Source of the DNA: Candidatus Aenigmatarchaeota archaeon
GTDB taxonomy: Archaea > Aenigmatarchaeota > Aenigmatarchaeia > QMZS01
Length of the DNA stretch: 64,000 bases
NCBI GenBank assembly: GCA_016932615.1
Contig: JAFGCN010000007.1
Span: 62,001-126,000, forward strand
Direction: 5' to 3'
The translations under genes were made by a program, and so were the position numbers. This document shows positions 44,387 to 52,218 of this stretch, piece after piece (the first letter of the stretch is position 1; every line of letters starts with the position of its first letter). Under the pieces are notes generated by a model. That model saw only the letters and a list, made by a program, of their open reading frames with translations, ran no database searches and was not told the DNA's origin.

Positions 44387-45259
44387 TCACACCTTCAAAA
44401 CAACCTCGTAAGTCCTTCCAATCCGCTTTCTCTCTATAAGCCCCCTGGATTCGAGATTCTTTGCAATCCGGCTGACGTGCGCCTTTGAAAAGCCGGTTTC
44501 CCTTGCGATTTTCTTCTGGGAAATCCTGTTTTCCTTCAAAAGAACGTCCAAAACCTTTCTTTCGTCTTCATTCAGGCCATATTCCTTCAGCGTGGGCTTT
44601 CTCCTGAGGTACTGCATCACCACAAGCAGCACTGCAAGCCCTATAAGGAAAAACATCAAAGCAGAGTAGTCCCTAGTTTCAGAAACGTTCTCGTAGCTCA
44701 CGTAAAAGGAAAAAATCTCGCCGATTTTCGGCTCGCGCTTCCAGGTAAGGGATATTCGCCGCCCATCGGTTCCCTGTATCGCGTCAGTGGGATTATATGA
44801 TTCAGATTCCTGCTCAAGAAATCCCTCATCAGACACCACATAGCCCTCGGGAAGCATAATTCTGATGTAAAACTCATCTGTTGGCGTGGAAAAGACATAC
44901 TGGTCTGAAACCACGTAGAACGGCCCGTTCTGCTTTACAAGCCCTGCAAACTCATAGTATAGCTGAATTGAGGAAACGCTTATATTTTCGCAGCTTATCT
45001 CCATACCCGGAGAAACCCTTTTGGCGGTGCAGTCTATTGCAAGCCCTTCTGATAAGATGGTAAGGTTTCCCGCTGGGTGCAGTAGATAATAGTTAAAGGA
45101 GTCCACCACTTCAGGGAAGGTAAGGTTTACTGTCTCATAAACCCGGTTATTTTCCTGGACATCCAGATAAACTTCATACTCCAGGTACTTTGCAGGCCCT
45201 GCCCCCATTACGGGGCAAAGCACGAAAAGAAGGGCAACGAGCGCAAGGGCTTTTTCCAT
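44387..45259 (-). CDS. Membrane-bound winged-helix one-component regulator
   Basis: 290 residues. Signal peptide (1-20), an extracellular beta-rich domain with one Cys pair (AIDCTAK ... EISCENI), a transmembrane helix at about 203-222, then a cytoplasmic winged helix (LNEDERKVLDVLLKENRISQ, IARETGFSKAHVSRIAKNL). This matches archaeal membrane-tethered HTH regulators, in which an outside signal controls a DNA-binding domain. Signal and targets are unknown. Confidence 0.82.
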   Translation of the reverse strand: MEKALALVALLFVLCPVMGAGPAKYLEYEVYLDVQENNRVYETVNLTFPEVVDSFNYYLLHPAGNLTILSEGLAIDCTAKRVSPGMEISCENISVSSIQLYYEFAGLVKQNGPFYVVSDQYVFSTPTDEFYIRIMLPEGYVVSDEGFLEQESESYNPTDAIQGTDGRRISLTWKREPKIGEIFSFYVSYENVSETRDYSALMFFLIGLAVLLVVMQYLRRKPTLKEYGLNEDERKVLDVLLKENRISQKKIARETGFSKAHVSRIAKNLESRGLIERKRIGRTYEVVLKV

Positions 45260-45305
45260 AAGATTATGGGAGAATTCAAGTATTTAGCCAAAAAGGGCTG
45301 AAACA

Positions 45306-47285
45306 TTACTCTACAATTACAGGCAGACGCTGGGAAATTCCCCTCAAAAGCCGTTTTAGCTCCAAAAGGTCGTCTTCAAGGCAGACTATTCTTGCCTCAA
45401 GCGGCTTTAGTTCAGGAGTCCTTACCTGCTCTATCCTGAGCCGAAGCTCGTCCCGGATTTTATCGAACTCGTCCCTTGTAGTAAGGTTCTTTAGCTTCTC
45501 ATTTAGAATTATCAAAAGCTTATTCATCTCCTCATCGATTGTCTTTTCGACAACATCTCTCTTTATTCGCGCATATTCCTCTCCGAGCCGGTTTACCTGC
45601 TCGCCAAACATGTGAATCTTCTTTGACTGGGAAGCAAAATTATCCTGAAGCAGATTTTTAAGTTCTGCCTCAAGCTGCTCTCTCTGAAGCTTGTCTTCTT
45701 TGTGAAGCTCCTCGAGGGCATCGGCAAGAAAGCTCTCAATTCTCTTCGAGCGGTCCTCAAGCTTGTCTGCCTCTTCTTTTATGTTTTCCCTCAGGGCCTT
45801 ATTGTGGCTGGCAGCTGCAATTTCAAGCTTGTGGCTTTCCGCTTCAAGCCGGGTTATTTCGTCTTTCATTTCCTCCCGAAGCTCGCCCCTGACTTGCTCA
45901 AGGTTCTTTTGAATGCAGTCTGACTCATCTTTGAGGTCTTTAGCCACCTTGGCTTTTGCCTCCTCAAGCGCTTGCTCAATCTTCGCCCCCCGCTCGCTAA
46001 GCCGCACTAGCTCCTGCTTGTTTTGCTTGAGTGTCTCCTCATTAAGCTGTCGTGTGGACTCGACATTTCTGCCTAGCTCAGTAAGCTCTTCAAGGTGCTT
46101 TGAGAAGTCTTTTTCAAGCGCATCAAACTTTTCAATTGAGGCCAGGACAGCGGACCGAAGCTCCCGGTAAAGCTCTTTATCCTGGGCAAGCTCCTTTCTA
46201 ACCATCTCAAGCTCCTCAATGTCAGTTCTTATCTGCTTGAGCTGGTCCTCCCAATCCAGGTCGATATCCTCCGGCTTCATGCCTGCCTTTTCCAAAAGTT
46301 CCATTTTTTTGCGGCTTTCTAAAAGACCTGCCCTAAGCGAATTAATCTCCTCCCGTATCCTGCCAGCATCCGCCCCTCCGGCATCTTTCTCCAAAAGCTC
46401 CTTTTCGAGCTTTTCAAATGCCGACCGGTTGTGGGCAAGCTCATCCTTAAGCCCTATGACTGCACCCTTTACCTCTTCAAGCTCCCTATCCAACTTGTCT
46501 TTTTCAGGCAAGCTACCTACAGCTTTTTCAAGAGAGGCCTTGCCTTTGGAGAGTTCTGACTTTAGGGCATCGATTTCCTTTCTGAGCACATCAATTTCAG
46601 GAACGGACCCAGCCACAGCTTTTTCCTGGAGCTTTTTTTCGAAGCCGTCAAGAGCCAAGCGGTTCTGGGAGAGCTCATCCTTAAGCCCTCCAAGCTCTTT
46701 TTTAAGGGAAACAACTTCCCCGGAAAGCTTTTCCTTTTCAGAAAGCTTTTTTTCAAAGTCATCCAAAGCAGGATGGACTTTTGAAAGCTCTAACCTCATT
46801 TCACCGAGTTCCTTTTTTATTGGCTCAGAATCCAGCTGGCCTGCTTCCTGCACGCCCTTACTTTCCTTAACCTTCTCCAGAAGTTTTTTTTCAAGAGCCG
46901 CCATGCCCGACTTGTTTTTGGAAATTTCATCTTTCAACACTTCGATTTCTCCTTGCAGGTTGCCCTCTGCCTTACTGGCCTTCTCCTTTGAAGATAGGTC
47001 TTTCTCTAGCTTGCTAAGAGAGGACCAGTTTCTTGAAAGCTCATCCTTGAGTGAGCAGATTGACTTCTCAAGCTGCGCTACCTCTGCAGGCGTGCTGTAG
47101 CTTCCAGAAGCCCCTTTTTCTATTTTCTCGAGCGTTTTCTTTATGCCCTTGAGGGCTTTTATCTCCTTTTCGATGCCATCCAGCCGGATATCGCCTTCAG
47201 CAAGGCGCTTTTCAATCTGAAAAAAATTGAGCTTCAGCCGCTCCTTCAATCTCTCCATGTCATCTGGGAGGGTCGCAGAATCCAT
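45306..47285 (-). CDS. Long coiled-coil protein with internal repeats
   Basis: 659 residues, almost entirely heptad-like helix with no membrane segment. A degenerate core of about 22 residues recurs about seven times between residues 75 and 330, of the form LKDELSxNxxxLxxLEKxL(x)EK (for example LKDELSRNWSSLSKLEKDL, LKDELSQNRLALDGFEKKL, LKDELAHNRSAFEKLEKEL). The C-terminal 300 residues are a non-repetitive coiled coil. No ATPase heads are present, so it is not an SMC. It is divergent from ftsZ across 84 bases. Confidence 0.75.
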   Translation of the reverse strand: MDSATLPDDMERLKERLKLNFFQIEKRLAEGDIRLDGIEKEIKALKGIKKTLEKIEKGASGSYSTPAEVAQLEKSICSLKDELSRNWSSLSKLEKDLSSKEKASKAEGNLQGEIEVLKDEISKNKSGMAALEKKLLEKVKESKGVQEAGQLDSEPIKKELGEMRLELSKVHPALDDFEKKLSEKEKLSGEVVSLKKELGGLKDELSQNRLALDGFEKKLQEKAVAGSVPEIDVLRKEIDALKSELSKGKASLEKAVGSLPEKDKLDRELEEVKGAVIGLKDELAHNRSAFEKLEKELLEKDAGGADAGRIREEINSLRAGLLESRKKMELLEKAGMKPEDIDLDWEDQLKQIRTDIEELEMVRKELAQDKELYRELRSAVLASIEKFDALEKDFSKHLEELTELGRNVESTRQLNEETLKQNKQELVRLSERGAKIEQALEEAKAKVAKDLKDESDCIQKNLEQVRGELREEMKDEITRLEAESHKLEIAAASHNKALRENIKEEADKLEDRSKRIESFLADALEELHKEDKLQREQLEAELKNLLQDNFASQSKKIHMFGEQVNRLGEEYARIKRDVVEKTIDEEMNKLLIILNEKLKNLTTRDEFDKIRDELRLRIEQVRTPELKPLEARIVCLEDDLLELKRLLRGISQRLPVIVE

Positions 47286-47341
47286 AAATAATATTAAAGA
47301 GGATTTAATACTAGAGAATATAATTTCCAGCCGCCCAGAAG

Positions 47342-47352
47342 AATATAAATAT
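47342..47352 (+). promoter_or_regulatory. TATA box of ftsZ
   Basis: AATATAAATAT lies 18-28 bases before ATG 47370, so the ftsZ mRNA is probably leaderless. Confidence 0.55.
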
Positions 47353-47369
47353 GTTTACATATAGGTATT

Positions 47370-48452
47370 ATGGTTGCCAAGAAGAACGACACAGTTATCA
47401 AAAAAACGCAGGAAGAAACCGACCTTGAGACAATACTTGAGCAGCGGAAAGCAAGGATCAAGGTGGTTGGCGCTGGCGGGGCAGGAAACAACACTGCAAC
47501 CCGGCTTGTCGAAAGCGGAGCCCCAAAGGTCGAAGTAATTGCAATTAATACTGACGCTCAGCAGCTTCTCTACAGCAAAGCTGACAAAAAGATCCTTATA
47601 GGAAAAGTCCTTACGAGAGGCCTTGGCGCAGGAGCCGACCCTCTTGTGGGCGAGGAAGCGGCAAAAGAAAGCCGCGAAGACATCAAAAAGGCGCTTACCG
47701 GCGCAGACATGGTTTTTGTCACCTGCGGGCTTGGCGGCGGAACCGGAACCGGCTCGGCGCCTGTGGTGGCTGAAACCGCAAAGAAGCTTGGAGCCCTGAC
47801 CGTGGGCGTTGTCACAATGCCCTTTACCATGGAAGGCCGGCACAGGATGAATAATGCCCTTGGAGGCCTAAGCAAGCTCCAAAAGCACGTAGATACCCTT
47901 ATAATTATCCCTAACGACAAGCTCCTTGAGATTGTCCCTGAAGTTTCTATTACGACCGCATTCAAGATTGCAGACGAAATTCTGGTTAACGCCGTAAGGG
48001 GGGTTACCGACCTCATAATGCAGCCAGGTCTCGTAAACCTTGACTTTGCAGATGTAAAAGCGGTCATGACTGACGGCGGGCTTGCCATGATTGGCCTGGG
48101 AAGCTCCGACACCGAAAACCGGGCAATAGAGGCCGTTGAAAGGGCCATAAACAATCCTCTTCTTGATGTTGACGTTGAAGGTGCCAGAGGCGCATTGATA
48201 AACATATGCGGCGGCTCGAGCATTACAATTAAGGAATGCCAGGAAATTGTTGAAAGAGTGTCCTCAGTCCTGGACCCCAATGCAAAGGTAATATGGGGGG
48301 CTGTCGTTGACAAGTCCCTTGGAGAAGCGGTAAACACGCTTGTAATAGTAACTGGGGTCAAGACGCTCGACAGATTTGAGGAAAAAGAGGTTATTCGCCA
48401 GACCAAGAAGAGGGAAATCGAAAACACCCTTGGTGTTGATGTGGTGGAATAA
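47370..48452 (+). CDS. ftsZ: Cell division protein FtsZ
   Basis: 360 residues. Tubulin/FtsZ GTPase: KVVGAGGAGNNTATRL, INTDAQQLLYSKADKKILIG, the signature GGGTGTGSAPVV near residue 122, MNNALGGLSKLQKHVDTLIIIPNDKLL and NPLLDVDVEGARGALINI. The GTP-binding and T7 loops are intact. It forms the division ring. The N-terminal 28 residues are a charged extension typical of archaeal FtsZ. The following NifU-like gene starts directly after the stop codon. Confidence 0.97.
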   Translation: MVAKKNDTVIKKTQEETDLETILEQRKARIKVVGAGGAGNNTATRLVESGAPKVEVIAINTDAQQLLYSKADKKILIGKVLTRGLGAGADPLVGEEAAKESREDIKKALTGADMVFVTCGLGGGTGTGSAPVVAETAKKLGALTVGVVTMPFTMEGRHRMNNALGGLSKLQKHVDTLIIIPNDKLLEIVPEVSITTAFKIADEILVNAVRGVTDLIMQPGLVNLDFADVKAVMTDGGLAMIGLGSSDTENRAIEAVERAINNPLLDVDVEGARGALINICGGSSITIKECQEIVERVSSVLDPNAKVIWGAVVDKSLGEAVNTLVIVTGVKTLDRFEEKEVIRQTKKREIENTLGVDVVE

Positions 48453-48680
48453 ATGGAACTCGAAAATAAAATCCAGGAAATAAGAGAAGTACTAGTCGAA
48501 AATGGAAGTGATTTAGAGTTACTCCACTTTGATGAAAACGTTGGTGTCATCAAAATTGCGCTTAAGGGTGCCTGCTCATATTCTCCTTTCTCAAGGATTA
48601 CCGCAACCGAGTTCATTGAAAAGAAATTGATGGAAGACCCAAAGATAAGCAAGGTCTACTTCCAGAACAGCCCATATTGA
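48453..48680 (+). CDS. NifU-like domain protein lacking the second cysteine
   Basis: 75 residues, starting immediately after the ftsZ TAA. The alpha/beta fold resembles the NifU C-terminal domain (IQEIREVLVENGSDLELLHF, then VIKIALKGACS, then FIEKKLMEDPKISKVYF). The family's GACSGCP with CxxC reads GACSYSP, so only one Cys remains. It cannot bind a cluster in the usual way. Co-translation with FtsZ is likely. Confidence 0.7.
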   Translation: MELENKIQEIREVLVENGSDLELLHFDENVGVIKIALKGACSYSPFSRITATEFIEKKLMEDPKISKVYFQNSPY

Positions 48681-48730
48681 AAGGAATTATCTATCCGACG
48701 CCTATTAAACAAAATCAGACATATCTAAGC

Positions 48731-49747
48731 ATGTCAAAAATACAGGAGCTTCTGTCAGGTCGAAATGAGAAGATAGATTATGACAAACTGATTACAGATT
48801 ACCCCTGGATCGTGGAAAATGGGCATAGCTGTGTCCTAAGCCCTGACAGTGATGGGCTGCTGTGCGGGCTCCTGATGTCTGACTTTCTGGACTGGAAAAT
48901 CAAGGGCTTCTACGACGGAAAAATAATGCTCCTAGAAAATGGAACCTCTGCAAAAGATTGCATATATTTGGATATGGAAATATTCAGAAAATATATCCGA
49001 AGCTTTGGCCACCATATGGTGCGCTTTAACAAGAGGGAATGCCCTGTCAATTGGGACAATTTCAGAAACTGCATACAACCAAACAACTTGAGAAACTATG
49101 ATGGCTTGCATGATTTTAGAGTGAAGTACCCGCTTGGCACAATCCACATGCTCCTAGGAATATTGGGCCACAGATTTAAGATAAGTGTGCCTGAAACTGC
49201 AACCGCACCCCTATTGTTTACGGACGGAACCTTCAACGTACTATTCAAGTATCCTGAAAACGTGCTTAACTGGTTAGCATACCTAAGAGCAGACGAACCT
49301 GAAAGCCCCCTGAAAACAGTATTTATGAACGAAAAATGCACTGTTCACGCACTGATGCAGGAAATGGATAAATTTTTCAGGGAGAGGGATAACCTCAGCG
49401 TACACAATGAGCGAGGCGACCGTATGAGAATATCCTTGAAAGATGGAAGTCCCTTCAACATAGAGCTTGAAGACAAAACCGCCAACCTCTCCAAAGAAGC
49501 GGTAGAGAGGATAATAAAATTCATTCAACTGCTCTCCAAATACACGGGATGGAACTTCAAGGAATCCGCCTGGACTTGGGAGGGATTTTCACTCTACAAA
49601 TTCACAAAAAGAGATTTCTCAAGAGACGGGCTAAGCGTCAATGGAAAGAACTTTAAAGGGCTCATGGAAAAAGAGCCCCTCTCATGGGCGATGACAAGCG
49701 GTCAGAACATAGAATACACGCTTGAAAACCCAAGCAAGCTACCTTAA
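48731..49747 (+). CDS. DHH-like protein of unknown function
   Basis: 338 residues from ATG 48731; a TTG at 48677 would extend it. No family match is certain, but three elements fit the DHH phosphoesterase order: SPDSDGLLCGLLMSDF (DxDG) near residue 37, YLDMEIF (second Asp) near residue 78, and SFGHHMVRFN (GHH in place of DHH) near residue 92. Later segments are YPLGTIHMLLGILGH and a C-terminal YTGWNFKESAW. It converges with and overlaps by 9 bases a DNA methyltransferase gene. Confidence 0.55.
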   Translation: MSKIQELLSGRNEKIDYDKLITDYPWIVENGHSCVLSPDSDGLLCGLLMSDFLDWKIKGFYDGKIMLLENGTSAKDCIYLDMEIFRKYIRSFGHHMVRFNKRECPVNWDNFRNCIQPNNLRNYDGLHDFRVKYPLGTIHMLLGILGHRFKISVPETATAPLLFTDGTFNVLFKYPENVLNWLAYLRADEPESPLKTVFMNEKCTVHALMQEMDKFFRERDNLSVHNERGDRMRISLKDGSPFNIELEDKTANLSKEAVERIIKFIQLLSKYTGWNFKESAWTWEGFSLYKFTKRDFSRDGLSVNGKNFKGLMEKEPLSWAMTSGQNIEYTLENPSKLP

Positions 49748-50581
49748 CTCCAGCTTTTTCTGGGAGTCATCAAATTCTTCCTTCAACCTCCTGTGTGCAA
49801 GGTCGCAATACTCCTGGACAGAATCAAACCCCAAAAAATTCCGCCCAAGCCGCTTTGCCGCAACAGCCGTCGAGCCGCAGCCCATGAACGGATCCAGAAC
49901 AATGCCCTTGGGCGGGCAAAACACCTTGATGCAGTCACACGGAATTTTATCAGGAAAAACCGCAGGGTGTTGGCGCTTCAGGGGATTCTTGTCGCCAGCC
50001 ATAAGATATTCCCACACTGTGCCAGGGCATTTCATCCCATTTATTGGGCGCTTCACTGTGCAGGTTGTAGTGCCATCCGTTCTCCTGTTGCCGCTTCCCT
50101 TCATTACCTTTCCGCCGTGCTTGGAAGGAATCTTAATTGGCTCCTTGTCAAAGTACTGTGGCTTTTTTCCCTTCAGAAAAACAGGCATGTACTCATGGTC
50201 AACCCTAAATCTTTGTTTCCACCATGCACCTTCAACGCCATGCTTCCGGTAAATCAGGCACTCAAAGAGCTTAAAGCCAAGGTTGTCGCACCAGTCCAGC
50301 ACGGTCTTAAAAGTTGTGAGGGATTTTCCAAAATCCTTCGTCTGGTCCTGAATAACCATTACTGCAACTCCCCCCTCCTTAAGCACGCGATAAATCTGCT
50401 CCCCTGTCGCGTGCAAGTCAAAAGTCAGGTTCCCTTTGTAAACCCTCACACCATCATACGGCGGCGAAGTTACCACAAGGTCAACGGAATTCTTGGGGAG
50501 AAGCTTCATACCTTCGACACAATCCATACAATGCACTTTTCCAAGCTCCAAACCCCCCAGAAGGTTAGTTTTAACAGCCAT
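49739..50581 (-). CDS. DNA methyltransferase (TSPPY type)
   Basis: 280 residues from ATG 50581 (GTG at 50587 is an alternative). Motif IV TSPPYDGVRVY near residue 38 precedes motif I DPFMGCGSTAVAAKRLGR near residue 228, the order of beta-class N4-cytosine or N6-adenine methyltransferases. The C-terminal FLGFDSVQEYCDLA completes the SAM pocket. No target-recognition domain is obvious beyond the central variable part. Its start overlaps the end of the RHH gene by 11 bases. Confidence 0.88.
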   Translation of the reverse strand: MAVKTNLLGGLELGKVHCMDCVEGMKLLPKNSVDLVVTSPPYDGVRVYKGNLTFDLHATGEQIYRVLKEGGVAVMVIQDQTKDFGKSLTTFKTVLDWCDNLGFKLFECLIYRKHGVEGAWWKQRFRVDHEYMPVFLKGKKPQYFDKEPIKIPSKHGGKVMKGSGNRRTDGTTTCTVKRPINGMKCPGTVWEYLMAGDKNPLKRQHPAVFPDKIPCDCIKVFCPPKGIVLDPFMGCGSTAVAAKRLGRNFLGFDSVQEYCDLAHRRLKEEFDDSQKKLELR

Positions 50582-50711
50582 TTTCACTCAACTCCTTTCT
50601 CATAAACTCCTCGATTTTTCTGGATAAAATCAAGCAATTGGCTTTGCAATAATCCTGGTACTTGTCATAAACCAAGCCATCTATGCTTAGGGCAACCGTT
50701 TTTCGTACCAT
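50571..50711 (-). CDS. 46-residue ribbon-helix-helix regulator
   Basis: ATG 50711. The protein has the RHH layout: VRKTVALSIDGLVYDKYQDY (strand then helix), then a second helix CLILSRKIEEFMRKEL. It heads the methyltransferase operon with an 11-base overlap. A 20-bp palindrome lies just upstream of its start. It likely represses its own operon. Confidence 0.65.
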   Translation of the reverse strand: MVRKTVALSIDGLVYDKYQDYCKANCLILSRKIEEFMRKELSENGC

Positions 50712-50716
50712 ATAAA

Positions 50717-50736
50717 TATATATGAGTTCATATATA
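50717..50736. promoter_or_regulatory. 20-bp palindrome upstream of the RHH gene
   Basis: TATATATGA, GT, TCATATATA: perfect 9-bp arms with a 2-base centre, 5 bases from ATG 50711 and overlapping the minus-strand TATA region. A natural operator for the dimeric RHH protein. Confidence 0.5.
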
Positions 50737-50796
50737 AAAGCTTGACCCTTGTTCAAAAGCCAAATGATTATATACTTCCCCGGAGAAGAGTGATTT

Positions 50797-51429
50797 ATGC
50801 TGGTCAGCACTCTTGTAAGCTCCGGGTGCCTGCGGACGCCCCGGATAATCGATGCCTTTCGCAAAATAAGGCGGGAGGATTTTCTGCCGCCCGAGATTAA
50901 GCATTTGTCGCCGCTAAATGCCCCGCTTCCAATCGGGGAAGGCCAGACCATCTCACAGCCCCTGACAGTCGCATTTATGTTCGAGCTTCTGGCGCCTGGT
51001 GCTGGGGACAGGATTCTGGATGTCGGGTCGGGTTCCGGATGGACTGCCGCGCTTTTGTCTGAAATCGTTGGCAAAAGCGGAAAAGTCTATGCCATCGAAA
51101 TACTCCCGAAAATCAAGGATTTTGGCGAGAAAAACGCAGCCAAATACGGCTTTGCCAAAAAGGGAATCCTGAAGTTCCACCTTGGAGACGGCACAGCGGG
51201 GATTAAGGAAAAAGCGCCTTTCGACAAAATTCTAGTTTCCGCTTCCGCGCCTAATGTGCCCGGCTCCCTGAAAGACCAGCTTAAAATCGGGGGAGTGATG
51301 GTGATACCTGTGAAAAACAGTATCTTAAGGATTACAAAAAAGGAAGAAAATTGCTTTCTCCGGGAAGAATACCCGGGGTTTGTTTTTGTGCCCTTAATCA
51401 GTAAAAGTCAAGCCCCAAAAACTTCCTGA
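50797..51429 (+). CDS. pcm: Protein-L-isoaspartate O-methyltransferase
   Basis: 210 residues. PCMT blocks: IIDAFRKIRREDFLPPEI, NAPLPIGEGQTISQPLTVAFM, LDVGSGSGWTAALLSEIVG, VYAIEILPKI and FDKILVSASAPNVPGSLKDQL. It methylates isoaspartate in damaged proteins. A TATA element (GATTATATAC, about 50768-50777) lies 20-29 bases upstream, giving a leaderless message. Its 3' end overlaps the convergent EMC3-like gene by 32 bases. Confidence 0.93.
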   Translation: MLVSTLVSSGCLRTPRIIDAFRKIRREDFLPPEIKHLSPLNAPLPIGEGQTISQPLTVAFMFELLAPGAGDRILDVGSGSGWTAALLSEIVGKSGKVYAIEILPKIKDFGEKNAAKYGFAKKGILKFHLGDGTAGIKEKAPFDKILVSASAPNVPGSLKDQLKIGGVMVIPVKNSILRITKKEENCFLREEYPGFVFVPLISKSQAPKTS

Positions 51430-51817
51430 AAACAAGCGTCGAAAGTACTGAGACCATTATGAAGACCCCAAACCAGCCGATTTGCGCCCCAATAAACGGC
51501 AAAGCGACAGGCAGGGTGACTACAAGCGCCTCAAAAGCGCTGGACAAAAACACCACTGCAAGGAGCACAGGAAGCGAGGAAAGCATCATTGGCTTCATAG
51601 TCAGACCAAGCATCTTCTTTTGAAGATCTATCTGCTTTGAAAGCTTTGACAATTTCTTTTCCTCGGACTTTGTTTCTTTTATCTCCTTTTCAAGCTTCTT
51701 GATGTCTGCTTTTATTGACCTGACGAGATCAAGGTCTACCAGGCGTTTCTGTATAAGCAAAGTCAAAAGCGAAAGCCCTGACGTGCCCAAAACAAGCATC
51801 CAAAGTTCCGTAACCAT
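51398..51817 (-). CDS. EMC3/TMCO1-type (DUF106) membrane protein insertase
   Basis: 139 residues. Membrane helices at about 4-25, 72-98 and 108-130 around a cytoplasmic coiled coil (IKKLEKEIKETKSEEKKLS), with KKMLGLTMKPMMLSSLPV, the layout of archaeal DUF106. These belong to the Oxa1/YidC/EMC3 superfamily, which inserts membrane proteins. Usually near secY, but here it stands beside pcm and a tRNA. Confidence 0.88.
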   Translation of the reverse strand: MVTELWMLVLGTSGLSLLTLLIQKRLVDLDLVRSIKADIKKLEKEIKETKSEEKKLSKLSKQIDLQKKMLGLTMKPMMLSSLPVLLAVVFLSSAFEALVVTLPVALPFIGAQIGWFGVFIMVSVLSTLVFRKFLGLDFY

Positions 51818-51931
51818 AACTTAAAAACCAAATATATATACCACACACAACCAATTAAAACAGCTAAAAAGATTATTTTCCAATCTACTTATGGGCTCGT
51901 AGTCCAGCTCGGTTAAGACGTCTCCTTGACA

Positions 51932-52019
51932 TGAAGCTTTTCTTTTCAAAGAAAAGCCCCAGGCGCAAAAGAAACCGAATTCCTGCTTCGCAGGGATAAT
52001 TTCCGCGCATGGCTCAAAA
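51932..52019 (+). other. tRNA-Val intron 1, between positions 37 and 38
   Basis: 88 bases. Bulge-helix-bulge: anticodon stem TCTCC/GGAGA, central helix TTGA (51926-51929) with TCAA (52014-52017), 3-base bulges CAT and AAT around the cuts. Begins TGAAGC and carries a GCTTTTCTTT/AAAGAAAAGC hairpin (51936-51957). The canonical intron site. Confidence 0.88.
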
Positions 52020-52041
52020 TGGAGAAGATCCCCAGTTCAAA

Positions 52042-52117
52042 TGAAGCTTTTTCTTGCAAGAAAAAGCTCCATGACCAAAAAGAAGCAGATTCGTGCTTCA
52101 CACAATAAAAATGAAAA
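52042..52117 (+). other. tRNA-Val intron 2, between positions 59 and 60 in the T-loop
   Basis: 76 bases. Bulge-helix-bulge: T-stem CCCAG/CTGGG, central helix TTCA (52036-52039) with TGAA (52112-52115), 3-base bulges AAT on both strands. Begins TGAAGC like intron 1 and carries a 24-base palindrome (52045-52068). Confidence 0.88.
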
Positions 52118-52166
52118 TCTGGGCGGGCCCATATATTCAAAATATTTTGGAACTGTTTTCTTGAGG

Positions 52167-52190
52167 GGGCCTGACGGCGGCCCATTTTTC
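52167..52190 (+). terminator. Possible terminator after tRNA-Val
   Basis: GGGCC (52167-52171) and GGCCC (52179-52183) form a stem followed by ATTTTT. Archaeal termination usually needs only the T-run, so the hairpin may be incidental. Confidence 0.35.
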
Positions 52191-52218
52191 TTAAATTTTT
52201 GATAAATTCAACTGAGTT

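Larger units (their letters stand above)
51893..52131 (+). tRNA. tRNA-Val(GAC) with two introns
   Basis: Exons: 51893-51931, 52020-52041 and 52118-52131. Acceptor GGGCTCG pairs with CGGGCCC, discriminator A52131, no encoded CCA. D-stem GTC/GAC. Anticodon stem TCTCC/GGAGA with loop TTGACAT, anticodon GAC (Val) at 51928-51930. T-stem CCCAG/CTGGG with loop TTCAAAT. The spliced length is 75 bases. Both introns interrupt loops and can form bulge-helix-bulge motifs. A TATA-like GATTATTTT lies about 20 bases upstream. Confidence 0.93.

Noticed and set aside
46219-47100. A 293-codon frame antisense to the coiled-coil gene
   Set aside because: Ser/Phe-rich shadow of Glu/Lys codons on the other strand.
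47570-48652. A 360-codon open frame antisense to ftsZ
   Set aside because: Antisense shadow created by the codon bias of ftsZ; low complexity (Ser/Pro-rich), no family, and fully overlapped by a well-defined gene.
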